Shown here: positions 1-7,496 of the stretch, one piece after another
How positions within the stretch are numbered: the stretch's first letter is position 1
How the letters are laid out: every line of letters starts with the position of its first letter
DNA from: Gammaproteobacteria bacterium
Lineage (GTDB): Bacteria; Pseudomonadota; Gammaproteobacteria; Methylococcales; Methylomonadaceae
Reading direction: 5' to 3'
DNA: 45,725 bases
NCBI GenBank assembly: GCA_018830325.1
Contig: JAHJSQ010000059.1
Coordinates: forward strand, 1 to 45,725
Program-made: the position numbers and the translations under genes
Notes under the pieces: generated by a model
What the model saw: the letters and a program-made list of their open reading frames with translations, nothing else
The model's database searches: none
What the model was told of the DNA's origin: nothing

Positions 1-130
1 GCATCCTGCGCGCTGACGATTTTGCCGAGGGTTTTCGGAAGGGCTATCCCTAGCCCTCCGAAAACGAGCGGCATCCCTGCCGCTCCCCTAACGGGCTATT
101 CTCGGCAAAATCGCCAGTGCTCGGCGCGGC
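1..130. repeat. Nested palindromic element
   Basis: A 13-bp arm at 17-29 is the exact reverse complement of 101-113. Inside it lie two further hairpins: 31-46 pairs with 51-65 with one bulged base, and 66-72 pairs exactly with 79-85. Folded, this gives a branched structure with one outer stem and two inner stem-loops. Positions 1-214 contain no gene that I can support. Function is unknown; it resembles the compact palindromic repeats between genes elsewhere in this window. Confidence 0.55.
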
Positions 131-214
131 CTAACGGGGCCTAGGGAGGGTACCATAAGTTAAACCAAATTGATTAAGCATTCTAAGTAACTGGATAACA
201 TATTAATATATTAA

Positions 215-466
215 CTATTTTAATGCGTTTACCCTGCATGGTTGACCCCATTCGTCGCGCAACGCTTGAAATTTGGTGTTGATTTCTTGGTCGCTACATT
301 GGCCGACCGGCAGACTGTAAAGAAAAGCTGCCAACGCCTCATTGGCTCTGGGTTCCGGCATTGAGTCGGGTTGGGATTCCAGAAACTCGACGAAATGTAA
401 AACCTCCAATGCCTTGGCGGGCGGCAGGGCTTTGACGTGTTGGTAGATGATGTCGGCGATGGTCAT
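215..466 (-). CDS. DUF2281/antitoxin-like small protein
   Basis: An 83-residue protein. Its N-terminus (MTIADIIYQHVKALPPAKA, then LHFVEFLES) matches the pattern of DUF2281 and related small proteins, which are usually antitoxins or toxin-antitoxin partners: a short amphipathic helix, a PP turn, then an LxFVEFL helix. No toxin gene follows it; the leftward sequence is a palindromic repeat. It lies 5 bp downstream of the nuclease gene in the same direction, so it may be co-transcribed with that broken defence locus or be an orphan antitoxin. The family assignment is from pattern recognition only and the function is inferred. Confidence 0.55.
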   Translation of the reverse strand: MTIADIIYQHVKALPPAKALEVLHFVEFLESQPDSMPEPRANEALAAFLYSLPVGQCSDQEINTKFQALRDEWGQPCRVNALK

Positions 467-471
467 TTTAA

Positions 472-1356
472 TTACCCCCCCAACTCTTTAAGCAACCAAT
501 CCAGTTGGGTGCGTGCGGAGCTTATTAGATGTTCATAACCAAAAACCTTCATTCGTGGTGGATCATTTTGGCTTAAATTTGTTGAGCTGCGACATTTTCC
601 CAAAAGCAGAATTTCAATTTCACCAAACTTTGGCTCCAAATCGTCACGATATTTAGCCGCTTGGTTTTGGTCGTCTCGGGTAATTGGCTTTGAAGGTTCC
701 TTAAATTCGACAAGTAGGTGATTTCCTCTCAGGTTCTGAGCAAGAAACAAATCTGGGCGCTTTTTAGCTCGTTGACCGCCAAATTTATTATTGGTGTATT
801 CCTCAATAGTTCTGGCCAAAGTTTTATTCGACGCAATAAGCGAATATTCATAACCCAATATCCATAAGTTAGATTCTATGACTTTATGAATAGCCATCTC
901 AAGGGTATTAGGCTTACGAATCAGATCTTCCAAACTATCGAGCAATTTCAGTCGGCTTTGCGCTTGATTAGCCATCAAAGCCATATCAAGTAAACCAAAG
1001 TCTGCTAATGCTGAAACAAATGATTCAATATCGGAGTCCCTGCTTTGTTCAATTTGTTTTAAAACCTGCCAATAATCGTCTTTCTCAAACGCATCCAAGA
1101 CAACCGACACAATAATTTCCACTTTTTCATCTTGCTCACCGAAAAAACGCTTCATTACTTTATCCAATGCCTTTTGAGCAAATTGACGGCGATATTCCGG
1201 AATTTCCGCCAAGCGCCGATCAATTTGCTGCTGGATCCTTGCCCGCTGTAGCGTTACCTCGCGTTTGAAAACTTTTTCAACGGCATTTTTCAAATGTGTT
1301 TGAATTACCGGCTTCATGGTCTGAAACGCCATGCTATTTTCTATTACTGCCCCCAA
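472..1356 (-). CDS. PD-(D/E)XK nuclease domain protein (Shedu/DUF4263-like), probably 3' half of a split gene
   Basis: 294 residues if read from a TTG codon at 1354-1356. The N-terminal half is charged and helical (about residues 15-150). The C-terminal part carries a nuclease-like signature: RPDLFL, then an hLLVEFKEP strand, giving the D-x(n)-E-x-K pattern of PD-(D/E)XK enzymes such as the DUF4263/Shedu family. There is no proper start signal of its own. The first codons (GAVIENS...) read as a direct continuation of the ATPase that ends 13 bp inside this frame, across a run of five G. I infer that the two frames are one broken or slippage-translated gene of about 587 codons encoding a GHKL ATPase fused to a nuclease, probably anti-phage. 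Confidence 0.6.
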   Translation of the reverse strand: MGAVIENSMAFQTMKPVIQTHLKNAVEKVFKREVTLQRARIQQQIDRRLAEIPEYRRQFAQKALDKVMKRFFGEQDEKVEIIVSVVLDAFEKDDYWQVLKQIEQSRDSDIESFVSALADFGLLDMALMANQAQSRLKLLDSLEDLIRKPNTLEMAIHKVIESNLWILGYEYSLIASNKTLARTIEEYTNNKFGGQRAKKRPDLFLAQNLRGNHLLVEFKEPSKPITRDDQNQAAKYRDDLEPKFGEIEILLLGKCRSSTNLSQNDPPRMKVFGYEHLISSARTQLDWLLKELGG

Positions 1357-2228
1357 TCCGCTGTCACGCTATCGCTATCCTCCAATCCATCGGCCTCGAC
1401 TTCTCCATACAATTTCTTAAGCAATTTTTGTGGAATCTCAGGGTCGTCCTCCAAACCAAAGAATCCCGGTTTGCCAACGATTTTGCCGCCGACTCGGATT
1501 GCAATGCCTGCTTGCTTCAAGGGTTTGGTACCGTTAGAAATCTTAAAATTGAGCCGGATAGTTCCTGCGTCAGGTAATGTTTCGTCATGGGTAAAATGCT
1601 CACCCGGTAAATCCTCCACACTCAAGTTTTCACCATTGACGACAATTGACACGTCGTGCTCGCGGCCATATTCCAGCATCAAGATACTTTTGAGCTTATC
1701 CGCCCGAGGAAATTCGTAACGTTGATTCAGGCTTGTGAGCATCACCGTTGTACCGGAAACGCCATCCTCGATTTCGGAAACCGAAATTGGCAAATTAATC
1801 TTCTCCAAATCTTTTTCTTCATTTAGCAAAATGTCCTTAGAAATAACAACCTGGGTCTGCCTTTTCCGTGCCGTAGTTTTAACCTCCATCACACCGGCCA
1901 CCATCAAACCGGCAAACTTACCGATACCTTTGCGTCCTTTAACCAGCCGCTTCAATCGCGGAGTACGATCACCCTTACGCGAACGACGATCATTGGCAAC
2001 GGTTAAATATTCTCTGCGTAACTCCTGTTCGGTCATGCCGTTTCCATTGTCTTTAATCACAATGGGGTCAAGCGTCATAGGTTCCGGCAAAGTGATAGAA
2101 ATAAAGGTGGCTTCGGCATCCCAAGCATTATCAACCAGTTCTTTTAAGGCATATTCGGTAGAGCGGTAGCTTTCCCCCAACAGTTTTGCCAACCGGGGGT
2201 CGACTTTGAAATTGGCTTTTTCTGTCAT
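1344..2228 (-). CDS. GHKL (Hsp90/MORC-type) ATPase domain protein, probably 5' half of a split gene
   Basis: 294 residues. The Bergerat ATP-binding motifs are plain and in order: N-box ELVDNAWDA near residue 30, G1 box DNGNGM near 60, a GRKGIGKFA lid motif near 97-105, and a GTTV motif near 160. GHKL ATPases of this sort occur in defence islands beside DNA methylases or fused to nucleases. Its start overlaps the end of the methylase/HsdS remnant by 4 bp, so these formed one operon. The frame stops at TADWGQ within a G5 run. Adding one G would continue it into the downstream nuclease frame as TADWGAVIENS. This points to a frameshift mutation, a sequencing error or programmed slippage. Confidence 0.65.
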   Translation of the reverse strand: MTEKANFKVDPRLAKLLGESYRSTEYALKELVDNAWDAEATFISITLPEPMTLDPIVIKDNGNGMTEQELRREYLTVANDRRSRKGDRTPRLKRLVKGRKGIGKFAGLMVAGVMEVKTTARKRQTQVVISKDILLNEEKDLEKINLPISVSEIEDGVSGTTVMLTSLNQRYEFPRADKLKSILMLEYGREHDVSIVVNGENLSVEDLPGEHFTHDETLPDAGTIRLNFKISNGTKPLKQAGIAIRVGGKIVGKPGFFGLEDDPEIPQKLLKKLYGEVEADGLEDSDSVTADWGQ

Positions 2229-2686
2229 GTAACCTCTCCTAATGACATGGCTTCAATGCGGTGTTTGGCGGCTTCTAGTTCGGTTTCAGCCTCACGACGT
2301 AAACTTTCGGCTTCGATCATTCGGCGATTGGATTCCTCAATAATTTGGTTTTGAGTTGATTTATCAACAATCGGAATCAACAAATCTTCAATATCTTCCG
2401 TTTGTAGTCTGGGCAAGGTATTGCCTGACATTAAATCTTTGGTTTGTTAACGACCAGTTCAAGCGCAGAAACAAAGCTAAAAACTCGCTACTTACCGTAA
2501 TGCCCTCAAGCACATGAAATTCCGTTGAATAAAGTCCATCGAACGGCGCATAAAAAACCTTATTGAGATAAGAACACAGTTAGTGTAGCGCAAGCGCTTG
2601 TTTGGGGTTTTATAGACGATGTTTTTTTGTTCGGTATCAAACGCGATGAGGCCTGTGGCAAGGCCTTGATCGATGAGTGGGTTCAT
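2225..2686 (-). pseudogene. Remnant of an N6-adenine DNA methylase / HsdS-type restriction-modification gene
   Basis: Only the two ends of a large gene survive. The 5' piece (from ATG at 2684-2686) encodes MNPLIDQGLATGLIAF... up to NKRLRYTN, the usual N-terminus of long N-6 DNA methylase proteins of type I systems. From about 2578 leftwards another frame encodes LNKVFYAPFDGLYSTEFHV..., and from 2431 a further frame gives LPRLQTEDIEDLLIPIV followed by a coiled coil. This is the C-terminal end of an HsdS-like target-recognition region. So there is one large internal deletion and at least one frameshift. The methylase is dead, yet its 3' end still overlaps the ATPase start, which shows the original operon order. 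Confidence 0.65.
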
Positions 2687-2716
2687 TGGGTTCTCGTTAT
2701 TTTTTCTAAAATTGTC

Positions 2717-3124
2717 TTACTCTGATCCTGTCAACAAGCTTTGGATTATCGGGCAGGTTACCGAGTCTCTATTATCGGCGCAGCGCTCTACCAAATTCGA
2801 CAAGGCCGATTCCATCATGCGCAAGCTTTCGATGCGTTCACGAATCAGACCCAGCTTTTTAAGCGCGATTACTTTGACTTCCCGGCAGTGGTGGTCTTCT
2901 TCGAGACTCAATAATTCCGTAATCTCATCGAGCGTAAAGCCCAGTTTCTGGCCTTCCTTGATAAATCGCACGCGCTGCGCATCTCCTTTGGTGTAATGCC
3001 GAACGCCTTTGAGCGGCTTGACGGGCACGGCAAGCAAACCGCGCCGTTGATAAAAGCGTATCGTTTCGACCGTCACGCCGGCTTTATTCGCCAGCACGCC
3101 GATCGTAAAATTTTTTTGCGTCAT
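2717..3124 (-). CDS. merR: Mercury-responsive transcriptional regulator MerR
   Basis: 135 residues with an N-terminal winged helix-turn-helix (IGVLANKAGVTVETIRFYQRRGLL) and a dimerisation helix. The three cysteines at residues 80, 115 and 124 have the spacing of the Hg(II)-binding Cys82, Cys117 and Cys126 of Tn501 MerR, each shifted by two. MerR represses the divergent merTP promoter without mercury and untwists it when Hg(II) binds. The gene is divergent from merT, and the mer operator lies between them. The assignment is strong because both the cysteine pattern and the operator are present. Confidence 0.9.
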   Translation of the reverse strand: MTQKNFTIGVLANKAGVTVETIRFYQRRGLLAVPVKPLKGVRHYTKGDAQRVRFIKEGQKLGFTLDEITELLSLEEDHHCREVKVIALKKLGLIRERIESLRMMESALSNLVERCADNRDSVTCPIIQSLLTGSE

Positions 3125-3128
3125 GGGC

Positions 3129-3160
3129 TTGTCTCCGTACCTGGGTACGGTGCCTATAAT
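3129..3160 (+). promoter_or_regulatory. mer operator/promoter (MerR-type, long spacer)
   Basis: A -35 box TTGTCT (3129-3134) and a perfect -10 box TATAAT (3155-3160) are separated by 20 bp, longer than the normal 17, as is typical of MerR-activated promoters. Within the spacer is a perfect dyad, CCGTACC-TG-GGTACGG (3135-3150), nearly identical to the Tn21/Tn501 mer operator. It drives merT-merP and is presumably bound by the divergent MerR. Confidence 0.88.
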
Positions 3161-3190
3161 ACAAGCCTCGTTGAAAAATAGGTATTCAAT

Positions 3191-3529
3191 ATGAACGCAA
3201 AACTTACTTTGATCGCGAGCGTCCTGGCCGGACTAGGGGCCAGTCTGTGCTGTGTCGGTCCTTTGCTGTTGTTGAGCCTTGGCATTGGCGGGACCTGGAT
3301 GGTAACGTTGACGGCCTTCGAGCCGGCGCGCCCGTTGTTCATGGGGCTGTCATTGCTTTTTATCGGGTTGACGTTTCGTAAACTCTATGTGATCGACCGC
3401 GGCTGCGATCCCGAGAAGTCCTGCGCCGACGAGGCGGTCGTTCGCAAGCAGCGTTTCATTTTTTGGATCGTGAGCGTCCCAATGTTGGGACTGTTGGCGT
3501 TTCCGTGGTTCGCGCCGCTATTCTATTGA
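3191..3529 (+). CDS. merT: Mercuric ion transport protein MerT
   Basis: 112 residues with three predicted membrane helices. The Cys20-Cys21 pair in the first helix (GASLCCVGP) and a second cysteine pair (GCDPEKSCAD) in the loop between helices 2 and 3 are the hallmarks of MerT. In the family, Hg(II) passes from periplasmic MerP to the helix-1 pair and then to the cytoplasmic-side pair, normally for reduction by MerA. It is the first gene after the mer promoter, with merP 10 bp downstream. No merA is present in this window, so the fate of imported mercury is unclear. Confidence 0.9.
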   Translation: MNAKLTLIASVLAGLGASLCCVGPLLLLSLGIGGTWMVTLTAFEPARPLFMGLSLLFIGLTFRKLYVIDRGCDPEKSCADEAVVRKQRFIFWIVSVPMLGLLAFPWFAPLFY

Positions 3530-3539
3530 GGAGAAACCG

Positions 3540-3830
3540 ATGACGATCAGAATGCTACTATTTATTTTTGCATTTGGGGTTGCCGTAGGTCCTGCGCTGG
3601 CTGAGTTGCGCACCGTAACACTCGATGTACAAAACATGAACTGCGCCGTCTGTCCGATTACGGTCAAAAAGGCGCTGGAACAGGTTTCCGGCGTGCAAGA
3701 AGTTTCGATCGATTACGCTGCTAAAACCGCGACGGTCCGATTCGACGATACCGTGACGGCGGCGGAACAGTTGACCGAAGCGACCGGAGCCGCCGGATAC
3801 CCTTCTTCAATCAAAAAGGAGCCGAAATGA
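3540..3830 (+). CDS. merP: Periplasmic mercury-binding protein MerP
   Basis: 96 residues. A signal peptide with likely cleavage after GPALA (around residue 21) is followed by a single HMA-type ferredoxin-like domain. The metal motif NMNCAVC (Cys35 and Cys38) corresponds to GMTCxxC. MerP scavenges Hg(II) in the periplasm and hands it to MerT. A GAGGAG-like ribosome-binding site precedes the ATG. Its stop overlaps the start of the next gene (ATGA), so the two are translationally coupled. Confidence 0.9.
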   Translation: MTIRMLLFIFAFGVAVGPALAELRTVTLDVQNMNCAVCPITVKKALEQVSGVQEVSIDYAAKTATVRFDDTVTAAEQLTEATGAAGYPSSIKKEPK

Positions 3831-4042
3831 GTGCTGTCATCCTCGAATCGACGATCACCTGTCCAAACTGCGGGCATGCCGAAACGGAAACGATGCCGAC
3901 CGATGCCTGTTGGTACTTCTACGAATGTAAGTCCTGCGGAACGCTGCTCAAACCGAAGCCAGGCGATTGTTGCGTGTTTTGCTCTTACGGCTCGGTCAAA
4001 TGTCCGCCGATTCAACAACAGGGCTCGTGTTGCGGCGGGTAG
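3827..4042 (+). CDS. GDCCVxC domain-containing protein, mer-associated
   Basis: 71 residues. Two zinc-ribbon-like CxxC knuckles (CPNCGH near residue 12 and CKSCGT near 34) are followed by the family signature GDCCVFCSYGSVKCPP and a CC tail. The GDCCVxC family, some members of which carry selenocysteine, is small and functionally uncharacterised, and often lies beside mercury or thiol-metal genes. Here it overlaps merP by 4 bp and ends the operon. With eleven cysteines in 71 residues it probably binds a soft metal. A degraded second copy starts at 43242. Confidence 0.8.
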   Translation: MSAVILESTITCPNCGHAETETMPTDACWYFYECKSCGTLLKPKPGDCCVFCSYGSVKCPPIQQQGSCCGG

Positions 4043-4141
4043 CCCAGGGTTGACTGACTAAGCGCCAGGATTGGTTTGTCTTGAAAATGTTTTTTGTTTT
4101 TAAGCAAGGCTGGAATAAGGGATGACCTCGGTTCGCTTGTT

Positions 4142-4555
4142 TCAATGAGAGTCTTGAAAATTTCGACCTTCACCAGTCAAGCCGAGATATTTCACAAAAG
4201 GTTCGAAATCACGGTCGATGTAAAGAAGAGGAAGTCGGTGCTTGATACAATAAGTCGCAATGATGACATCATTCGTTTTTCTGATAGTAATTCCTCTTTT
4301 GCGTAAAGTTCGAAAGTTTTGCGCGCATTTTTCGACCATGCCGCTATTGAATATGGAGTATTGATCGAGCGAGGCCAATCTTTCTTTGGCTATCTGATAG
4401 TCCTTATCGCTTTTGAAACCTTGCAGTATTTCCAGAAAGATCAGGTCGGCAATCGCGACTGTGCCCTCGATTAGCGCGGTATCCAATGCGTCGGTTTGAG
4501 CATTGATGTCGCCGTTGAAATAATCTATCCAGACACTGGTATCGACCGGTATCAT
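4142..4555 (-). CDS. vapC: PIN-domain ribonuclease toxin VapC
   Basis: 137 residues with a PIN fold. The N-terminal acidic residue lies in IPVDTSVWIDYF (Asp5), Glu lies in FLEILQG, and a conserved Asp lies in KTNDVIIATYC, followed by the YIDRDFEPF segment. These four-acid PIN proteins are Mg-dependent RNases that are inhibited by VapB. The start is ATG at 4553-4555, within the extended reading frame of vapB, which is upstream in the same direction. The pair separates the mercury and arsenic gene groups. Confidence 0.85.
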   Translation of the reverse strand: MIPVDTSVWIDYFNGDINAQTDALDTALIEGTVAIADLIFLEILQGFKSDKDYQIAKERLASLDQYSIFNSGMVEKCAQNFRTLRKRGITIRKTNDVIIATYCIKHRLPLLYIDRDFEPFVKYLGLTGEGRNFQDSH

Positions 4556-4745
4556 TTTCGCCTCGCATCTCGTCCAGATCCCCCTCCCATTTGAGTCGGC
4601 CTCTCAATTTGCGAATAGCTTGTTGGTTGCCGCGCTGAACGATCAGTTTAAGACCTTGCTCCACGACTTCTCTTTTGGTTGTCAGGCCGCTTGCCTTGAG
4701 GGCTTCGGTCATGAGTTCATCGTAGATTACTATATTGGTTCTCAT
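4404..4745 (-). CDS. vapB: VapB antitoxin with run-on C-terminus
   Basis: The first 60 or so residues (MRTNIVIYDELMTEALKASG... then LKWEGDLDEMR) are a typical VapB with a ribbon-helix-helix N-terminus and a short C-terminal toxin-binding segment. Family members usually stop a few residues after GDLDEMR. Here the frame continues for about 50 more residues in a second register of vapC, giving 113 residues and a 152-bp overlap. The tail is Arg/Cys-rich and does not look selected for protein. Loss of the normal stop, by indel or point mutation, is the likely cause; the antitoxin core is intact. Confidence 0.75.
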   Translation of the reverse strand: MRTNIVIYDELMTEALKASGLTTKREVVEQGLKLIVQRGNQQAIRKLRGRLKWEGDLDEMRGENDTGRYQCLDRLFQRRHQCSNRRIGYRANRGHSRDCRPDLSGNTARFQKR

Positions 4746-4803
4746 GGGATTGCAATGCGTGTAAAAACAGATAATTTACATATTTACAAGCTAGATTGAT
4801 ACA

Positions 4804-4823
4804 ATATATGTTTTTTCATATAT
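4804..4823 (+). promoter_or_regulatory. ArsR operator upstream of arsR
   Basis: A perfect inverted repeat, ATATATG-n6-CATATAT, lies 12 bp before the arsR ATG at 4836. Short AT-rich dyads of this form are typical ArsR/SmtB-family operators, so autoregulation is expected. Confidence 0.65.
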
Positions 4824-4835
4824 ACTAGGTTCACT

Positions 4836-5186
4836 ATGCTGACACCGGTTCAATTTTTCAAATGTCTTGCCGACGACACCCGCTTGCGCTGCGTGACCTT
4901 GCTGCACCGTGAAGGCAAGCTTTGCGTCTGCGAATTGACAGCGGCTTTGGCTTTGTCGCAGCCGAAAATCTCGCGGCATTTGGCCTTGTTGCGGCAATCC
5001 GGTTTGTTGCTCGACAGTCGCGAAGGACAGTGGGTTTATTACCGGATCAATCCGGACTTGCCCAGCTGGGCCTATCCGCTGCTCGATGATGTATTGAAGG
5101 CGGTGCAAGCGAGCGAATCCTTCGGAGCCGATCTGGATCGCCTGCGGCAAATGGATTGCCGTCCGGACATGGCGGTTTGCGGCTAA
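4836..5186 (+). CDS. arsR: Arsenic-responsive repressor ArsR
   Basis: 116 residues with the winged-helix ArsR/SmtB fold. The arsenite-sensing motif ELCVCDL appears as KLCVCEL (two cysteines near residues 28 and 30), next to the recognition helix LSQPKISRHLALLRQSGLL. Binding of As(III) or Sb(III) releases the protein from DNA. It is the first gene of the arsenic cluster, with one operator-like palindrome before it and a second between it and arsI. A further cysteine pair near the C-terminus (CRPDMAVC) may add metal sensitivity. Confidence 0.9.
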   Translation: MLTPVQFFKCLADDTRLRCVTLLHREGKLCVCELTAALALSQPKISRHLALLRQSGLLLDSREGQWVYYRINPDLPSWAYPLLDDVLKAVQASESFGADLDRLRQMDCRPDMAVCG

Positions 5187-5200
5187 AAATTTTGGCTCAA

Positions 5201-5220
5201 ATATATGCTTATTCGTATAT
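5201..5220 (+). promoter_or_regulatory. Second ArsR-type operator, upstream of arsI
   Basis: ATATATG-n6-CGTATAT repeats the 7-6-7 geometry of the palindrome before arsR, with one mismatch between the arms. It lies 25 bp before the likely arsI start, so ArsR probably also controls a second promoter for the arsI-arsA part of the cluster. Confidence 0.6.
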
Positions 5221-5244
5221 CAACTTATTAATATGAGGCTTGAA

Positions 5245-5697
5245 ATGAAAAGGTTACATGTCCATCTGTCGGTCGATGATCTGGAAAAAAATATTTCCTT
5301 TTACAGCACGCTGTTCGGCTCCGAGCCGACCGTAAAACACGACGATTATGCGAAATGGCTGCTCGACGACCCGCGCGTCAATTTCGCGATTTCTAACCGT
5401 AGTCAACAGCTCGGTCTCGATCATCTAGGCTTACAGGCTGAGAACGAGCAGGAACTGGCGGCGATCAAACAAAATCTCGACGCGACCCAAATACCGATCG
5501 AAGCCCAGGAAGGCGCAGCCTGCTGTTATGCGCGCTCCGACAAGTACTGGATCACCGACCCGCAAGGCATCGCCTGGGAATCTTTCCATTCGCTGAGCGA
5601 GATTCCTACCTTCAACGACGCAAAAGCCGCTTCCGACGGCGAAAATCCGTTCGCGTGCAGCCCAGTCGAGGCAGGTACTTCTTCTTGTTGCGGATGA
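5245..5697 (+). CDS. arsI: ArsI/CadI-family VOC metalloenzyme (C-As lyase-like)
   Basis: 150 residues from the ATG at 5245, chosen because GAGG sits 6 bp upstream and family members begin MKRLHVH. It has the vicinal-oxygen-chelate fold. Candidate metal ligands are His5, His60 and Glu112, and the vicinal Cys93-Cys94 pair (GAACCYA) corresponds to the Cys96-Cys97 that binds trivalent organoarsenicals in ArsI. ArsI enzymes cleave the C-As bond of methylarsonous acid using Fe(II) and O2. The C-terminal TSSCCG may bind another thiophilic metal. CadI-type proteins share the fold, so the lyase activity is inferred. Confidence 0.82.
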   Translation: MKRLHVHLSVDDLEKNISFYSTLFGSEPTVKHDDYAKWLLDDPRVNFAISNRSQQLGLDHLGLQAENEQELAAIKQNLDATQIPIEAQEGAACCYARSDKYWITDPQGIAWESFHSLSEIPTFNDAKAASDGENPFACSPVEAGTSSCCG

Positions 5698-5733
5698 GCA
5701 AAGTTTTTTCAATAACCACCATTGAGGATCAAC

Positions 5734-6213
5734 ATGCTAAACATTCTGATTGTATGTACCGGCAACTCCTGCCGTAGCGTCATGGGCGAAGCCTTGTTCA
5801 ATCATCACGGCCAGGGCCGCATCCGGGCCTTTTCGGCCGGTAGTCACCCGATCGGACGGATCAACCAGGGCGCACTGGCGACTTTGAAACGCCATGGCTT
5901 GCCGACCGAGGGCTATCAAAGCCAGTCCTGGGAAGATTTCGAGCATCAGCCGATGGATGTCGTGATCACGGTCTGCGACAGCGCGCACGGCGAAACCTGT
6001 CCGGTCTATCTGACCAAAGCGGTGCGGGCGCATTGGGGCGTGTACGATCCGGGCCATGTCGAGGGCAGCGAGGAAGAGAAAATCGCCGCGTTCGAGCAAA
6101 CCTTCGCGACGCTGAAATTACGAGTCAAGACCATGCTCGAACTGCCATTGGAAACGATTCCGCGCGACGAATTGACCCGGAAACTCAACGAAATCGGCCA
6201 ATTGTCGGCATGA
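5734..6213 (+). CDS. arsC: Thioredoxin-type arsenate reductase ArsC (LMW-PTPase fold)
   Basis: 159 residues from the ATG at 5734, which has GAGG 6 bp upstream. The P-loop CTGNSCRS (Cys8 to Arg14) is the low-molecular-weight phosphatase signature. Cys81 and Cys89 in [11 protein letters not shown] supply the resolving and thioredoxin-exchange cysteines of the Staphylococcus pI258 ArsC type. The enzyme reduces As(V) to As(III), feeding the acr3 pump encoded next. It stops 19 bp before acr3. Confidence 0.9.
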   Translation: MLNILIVCTGNSCRSVMGEALFNHHGQGRIRAFSAGSHPIGRINQGALATLKRHGLPTEGYQSQSWEDFEHQPMDVVITVCDSAHGETCPVYLTKAVRAHWGVYDPGHVEGSEEEKIAAFEQTFATLKLRVKTMLELPLETIPRDELTRKLNEIGQLSA

Positions 6214-6232
6214 GAGCCGGCGGGGAGGAGTT

Positions 6233-7423
6233 ATGACCGAAAAAACACACGATATAGGCTTTTTCGAGCGCTATCTGACACTGTGGGTGGCGTTGTGCAT
6301 CGTCGCCGGAATTCTGCTAGGCACATTTGCGCCGGAATTCGCGAAGACGCTCGACGGCATGAGCATCGATGTCAACGACGCGCCGGTCGTATCGGTACCG
6401 ATCGCGGTGTGTCTGTTCTTCATGATGTATCCGATCATGGTCAAGATCGATTTCGCCGAAGTCGTCAAGGCCGGCAAGAGCGTCAAGCCGGTGTCGTTGA
6501 CATTGTTCGTCAACTGGGCGATCAAGCCGTTCACGATGTACGGCATTGCTACGTTGTTTCTGGGCGGACTGTTTTACGAGTTGATTGGCGCCGATGCGGT
6601 CGATCTGGTCAAGATGCCGTTCGGTCTGGATTTGCCGGTCGGGAGCGAATACGGTTCCGGCATCGTCGTCTTGCAAGACGGCATCAAAATGCTCGAAGTA
6701 CCGCTTTGGCGCAGCTATCTGGCCGGCTGCATCTTGTTGGGCGTCGCGCCCTGTACCGCGATGGTGCTGGTCTGGGGCTATCTGGCGCGCGGCAATGCCG
6801 GTCACACGCTGGTCATGGTCGCGATCAATTCGTTGGTGATGCTGGTGTTATATGGCCTGATCGGCGGCTATTTGCTCGGTGTCGGTCAGTTGCCTGTGCC
6901 TTGGGAAGCGCTGTTGCTGTCGATCGGCATCTATGTCGCGCTGCCGCTGTTCGCCGGCTACTATTCGCGCAAATGGATCATCGCCAGCAAAGGGCCGATT
7001 TGGTTCGAGCAGAAATTCTTGCATCTGTTGACGCCGGTCACGATCATCGCGTTGCTGTTGACGCTGGTCTTGCTGTTCTCGTTCAAGGGCGACGTGATTA
7101 CCGCGAATCCGTTGACGATTTTATGGATTGCGATACCGTTGACGATTCAGACCCTATTGATCTTTGCGATTACCTATCTGGGCGCGAAATTGTGGGGTTT
7201 CAGTTATGAAAACGCCGCACCTTCGGCATTGATCGGCGCGTCGAATCATTTCGAAGTCGCGATCGCAACCGCCGTGATGTTGTTCGGTTTGTCGTCAGGC
7301 GCGGCGCTTGCGACCGTCGTCGGCGTCTTGATCGAAGTGCCGCTGATGCTCGCCTTGGTCGGTGTTTGCAAAAAAACGAAAGGCTGGTTTTCCCAAGAGA
7401 CAGTCAAGCAATCAAGTCGGTAA
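6233..7423 (+). CDS. acr3: Arsenite efflux permease ACR3
   Basis: 396 residues with about ten membrane helices. It begins with [21 protein letters not shown], typical of the ACR3 (BART superfamily) exporters rather than ArsB. The conserved helix-4 cysteine is in [12 protein letters not shown], and a characteristic [13 protein letters not shown] segment lies near residue 335. It exports As(OH)3 from the cytoplasm using the membrane potential. GGAGGAG immediately precedes the ATG. Co-occurrence with arsD and arsA suggests it can run as an ATP-driven pump. Confidence 0.92.
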   Translation: MTEKTHDIGFFERYLTLWVALCIVAGILLGTFAPEFAKTLDGMSIDVNDAPVVSVPIAVCLFFMMYPIMVKIDFAEVVKAGKSVKPVSLTLFVNWAIKPFTMYGIATLFLGGLFYELIGADAVDLVKMPFGLDLPVGSEYGSGIVVLQDGIKMLEVPLWRSYLAGCILLGVAPCTAMVLVWGYLARGNAGHTLVMVAINSLVMLVLYGLIGGYLLGVGQLPVPWEALLLSIGIYVALPLFAGYYSRKWIIASKGPIWFEQKFLHLLTPVTIIALLLTLVLLFSFKGDVITANPLTILWIAIPLTIQTLLIFAITYLGAKLWGFSYENAAPSALIGASNHFEVAIATAVMLFGLSSGAALATVVGVLIEVPLMLALVGVCKKTKGWFSQETVKQSSR

Positions 7424-7496
7424 GGCAGATTTTATTTTGTCGCCTGTAAATCCGACATAATTTAATTTATTTTCAATTTCAAAAGGCTGAATTACT

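Noticed and set aside
6283-7209. A 308-codon frame in another register of acr3
   Set aside because: It is Arg-rich with no domain, and is a shadow of the strongly supported acr3 frame in G+C-rich DNA.
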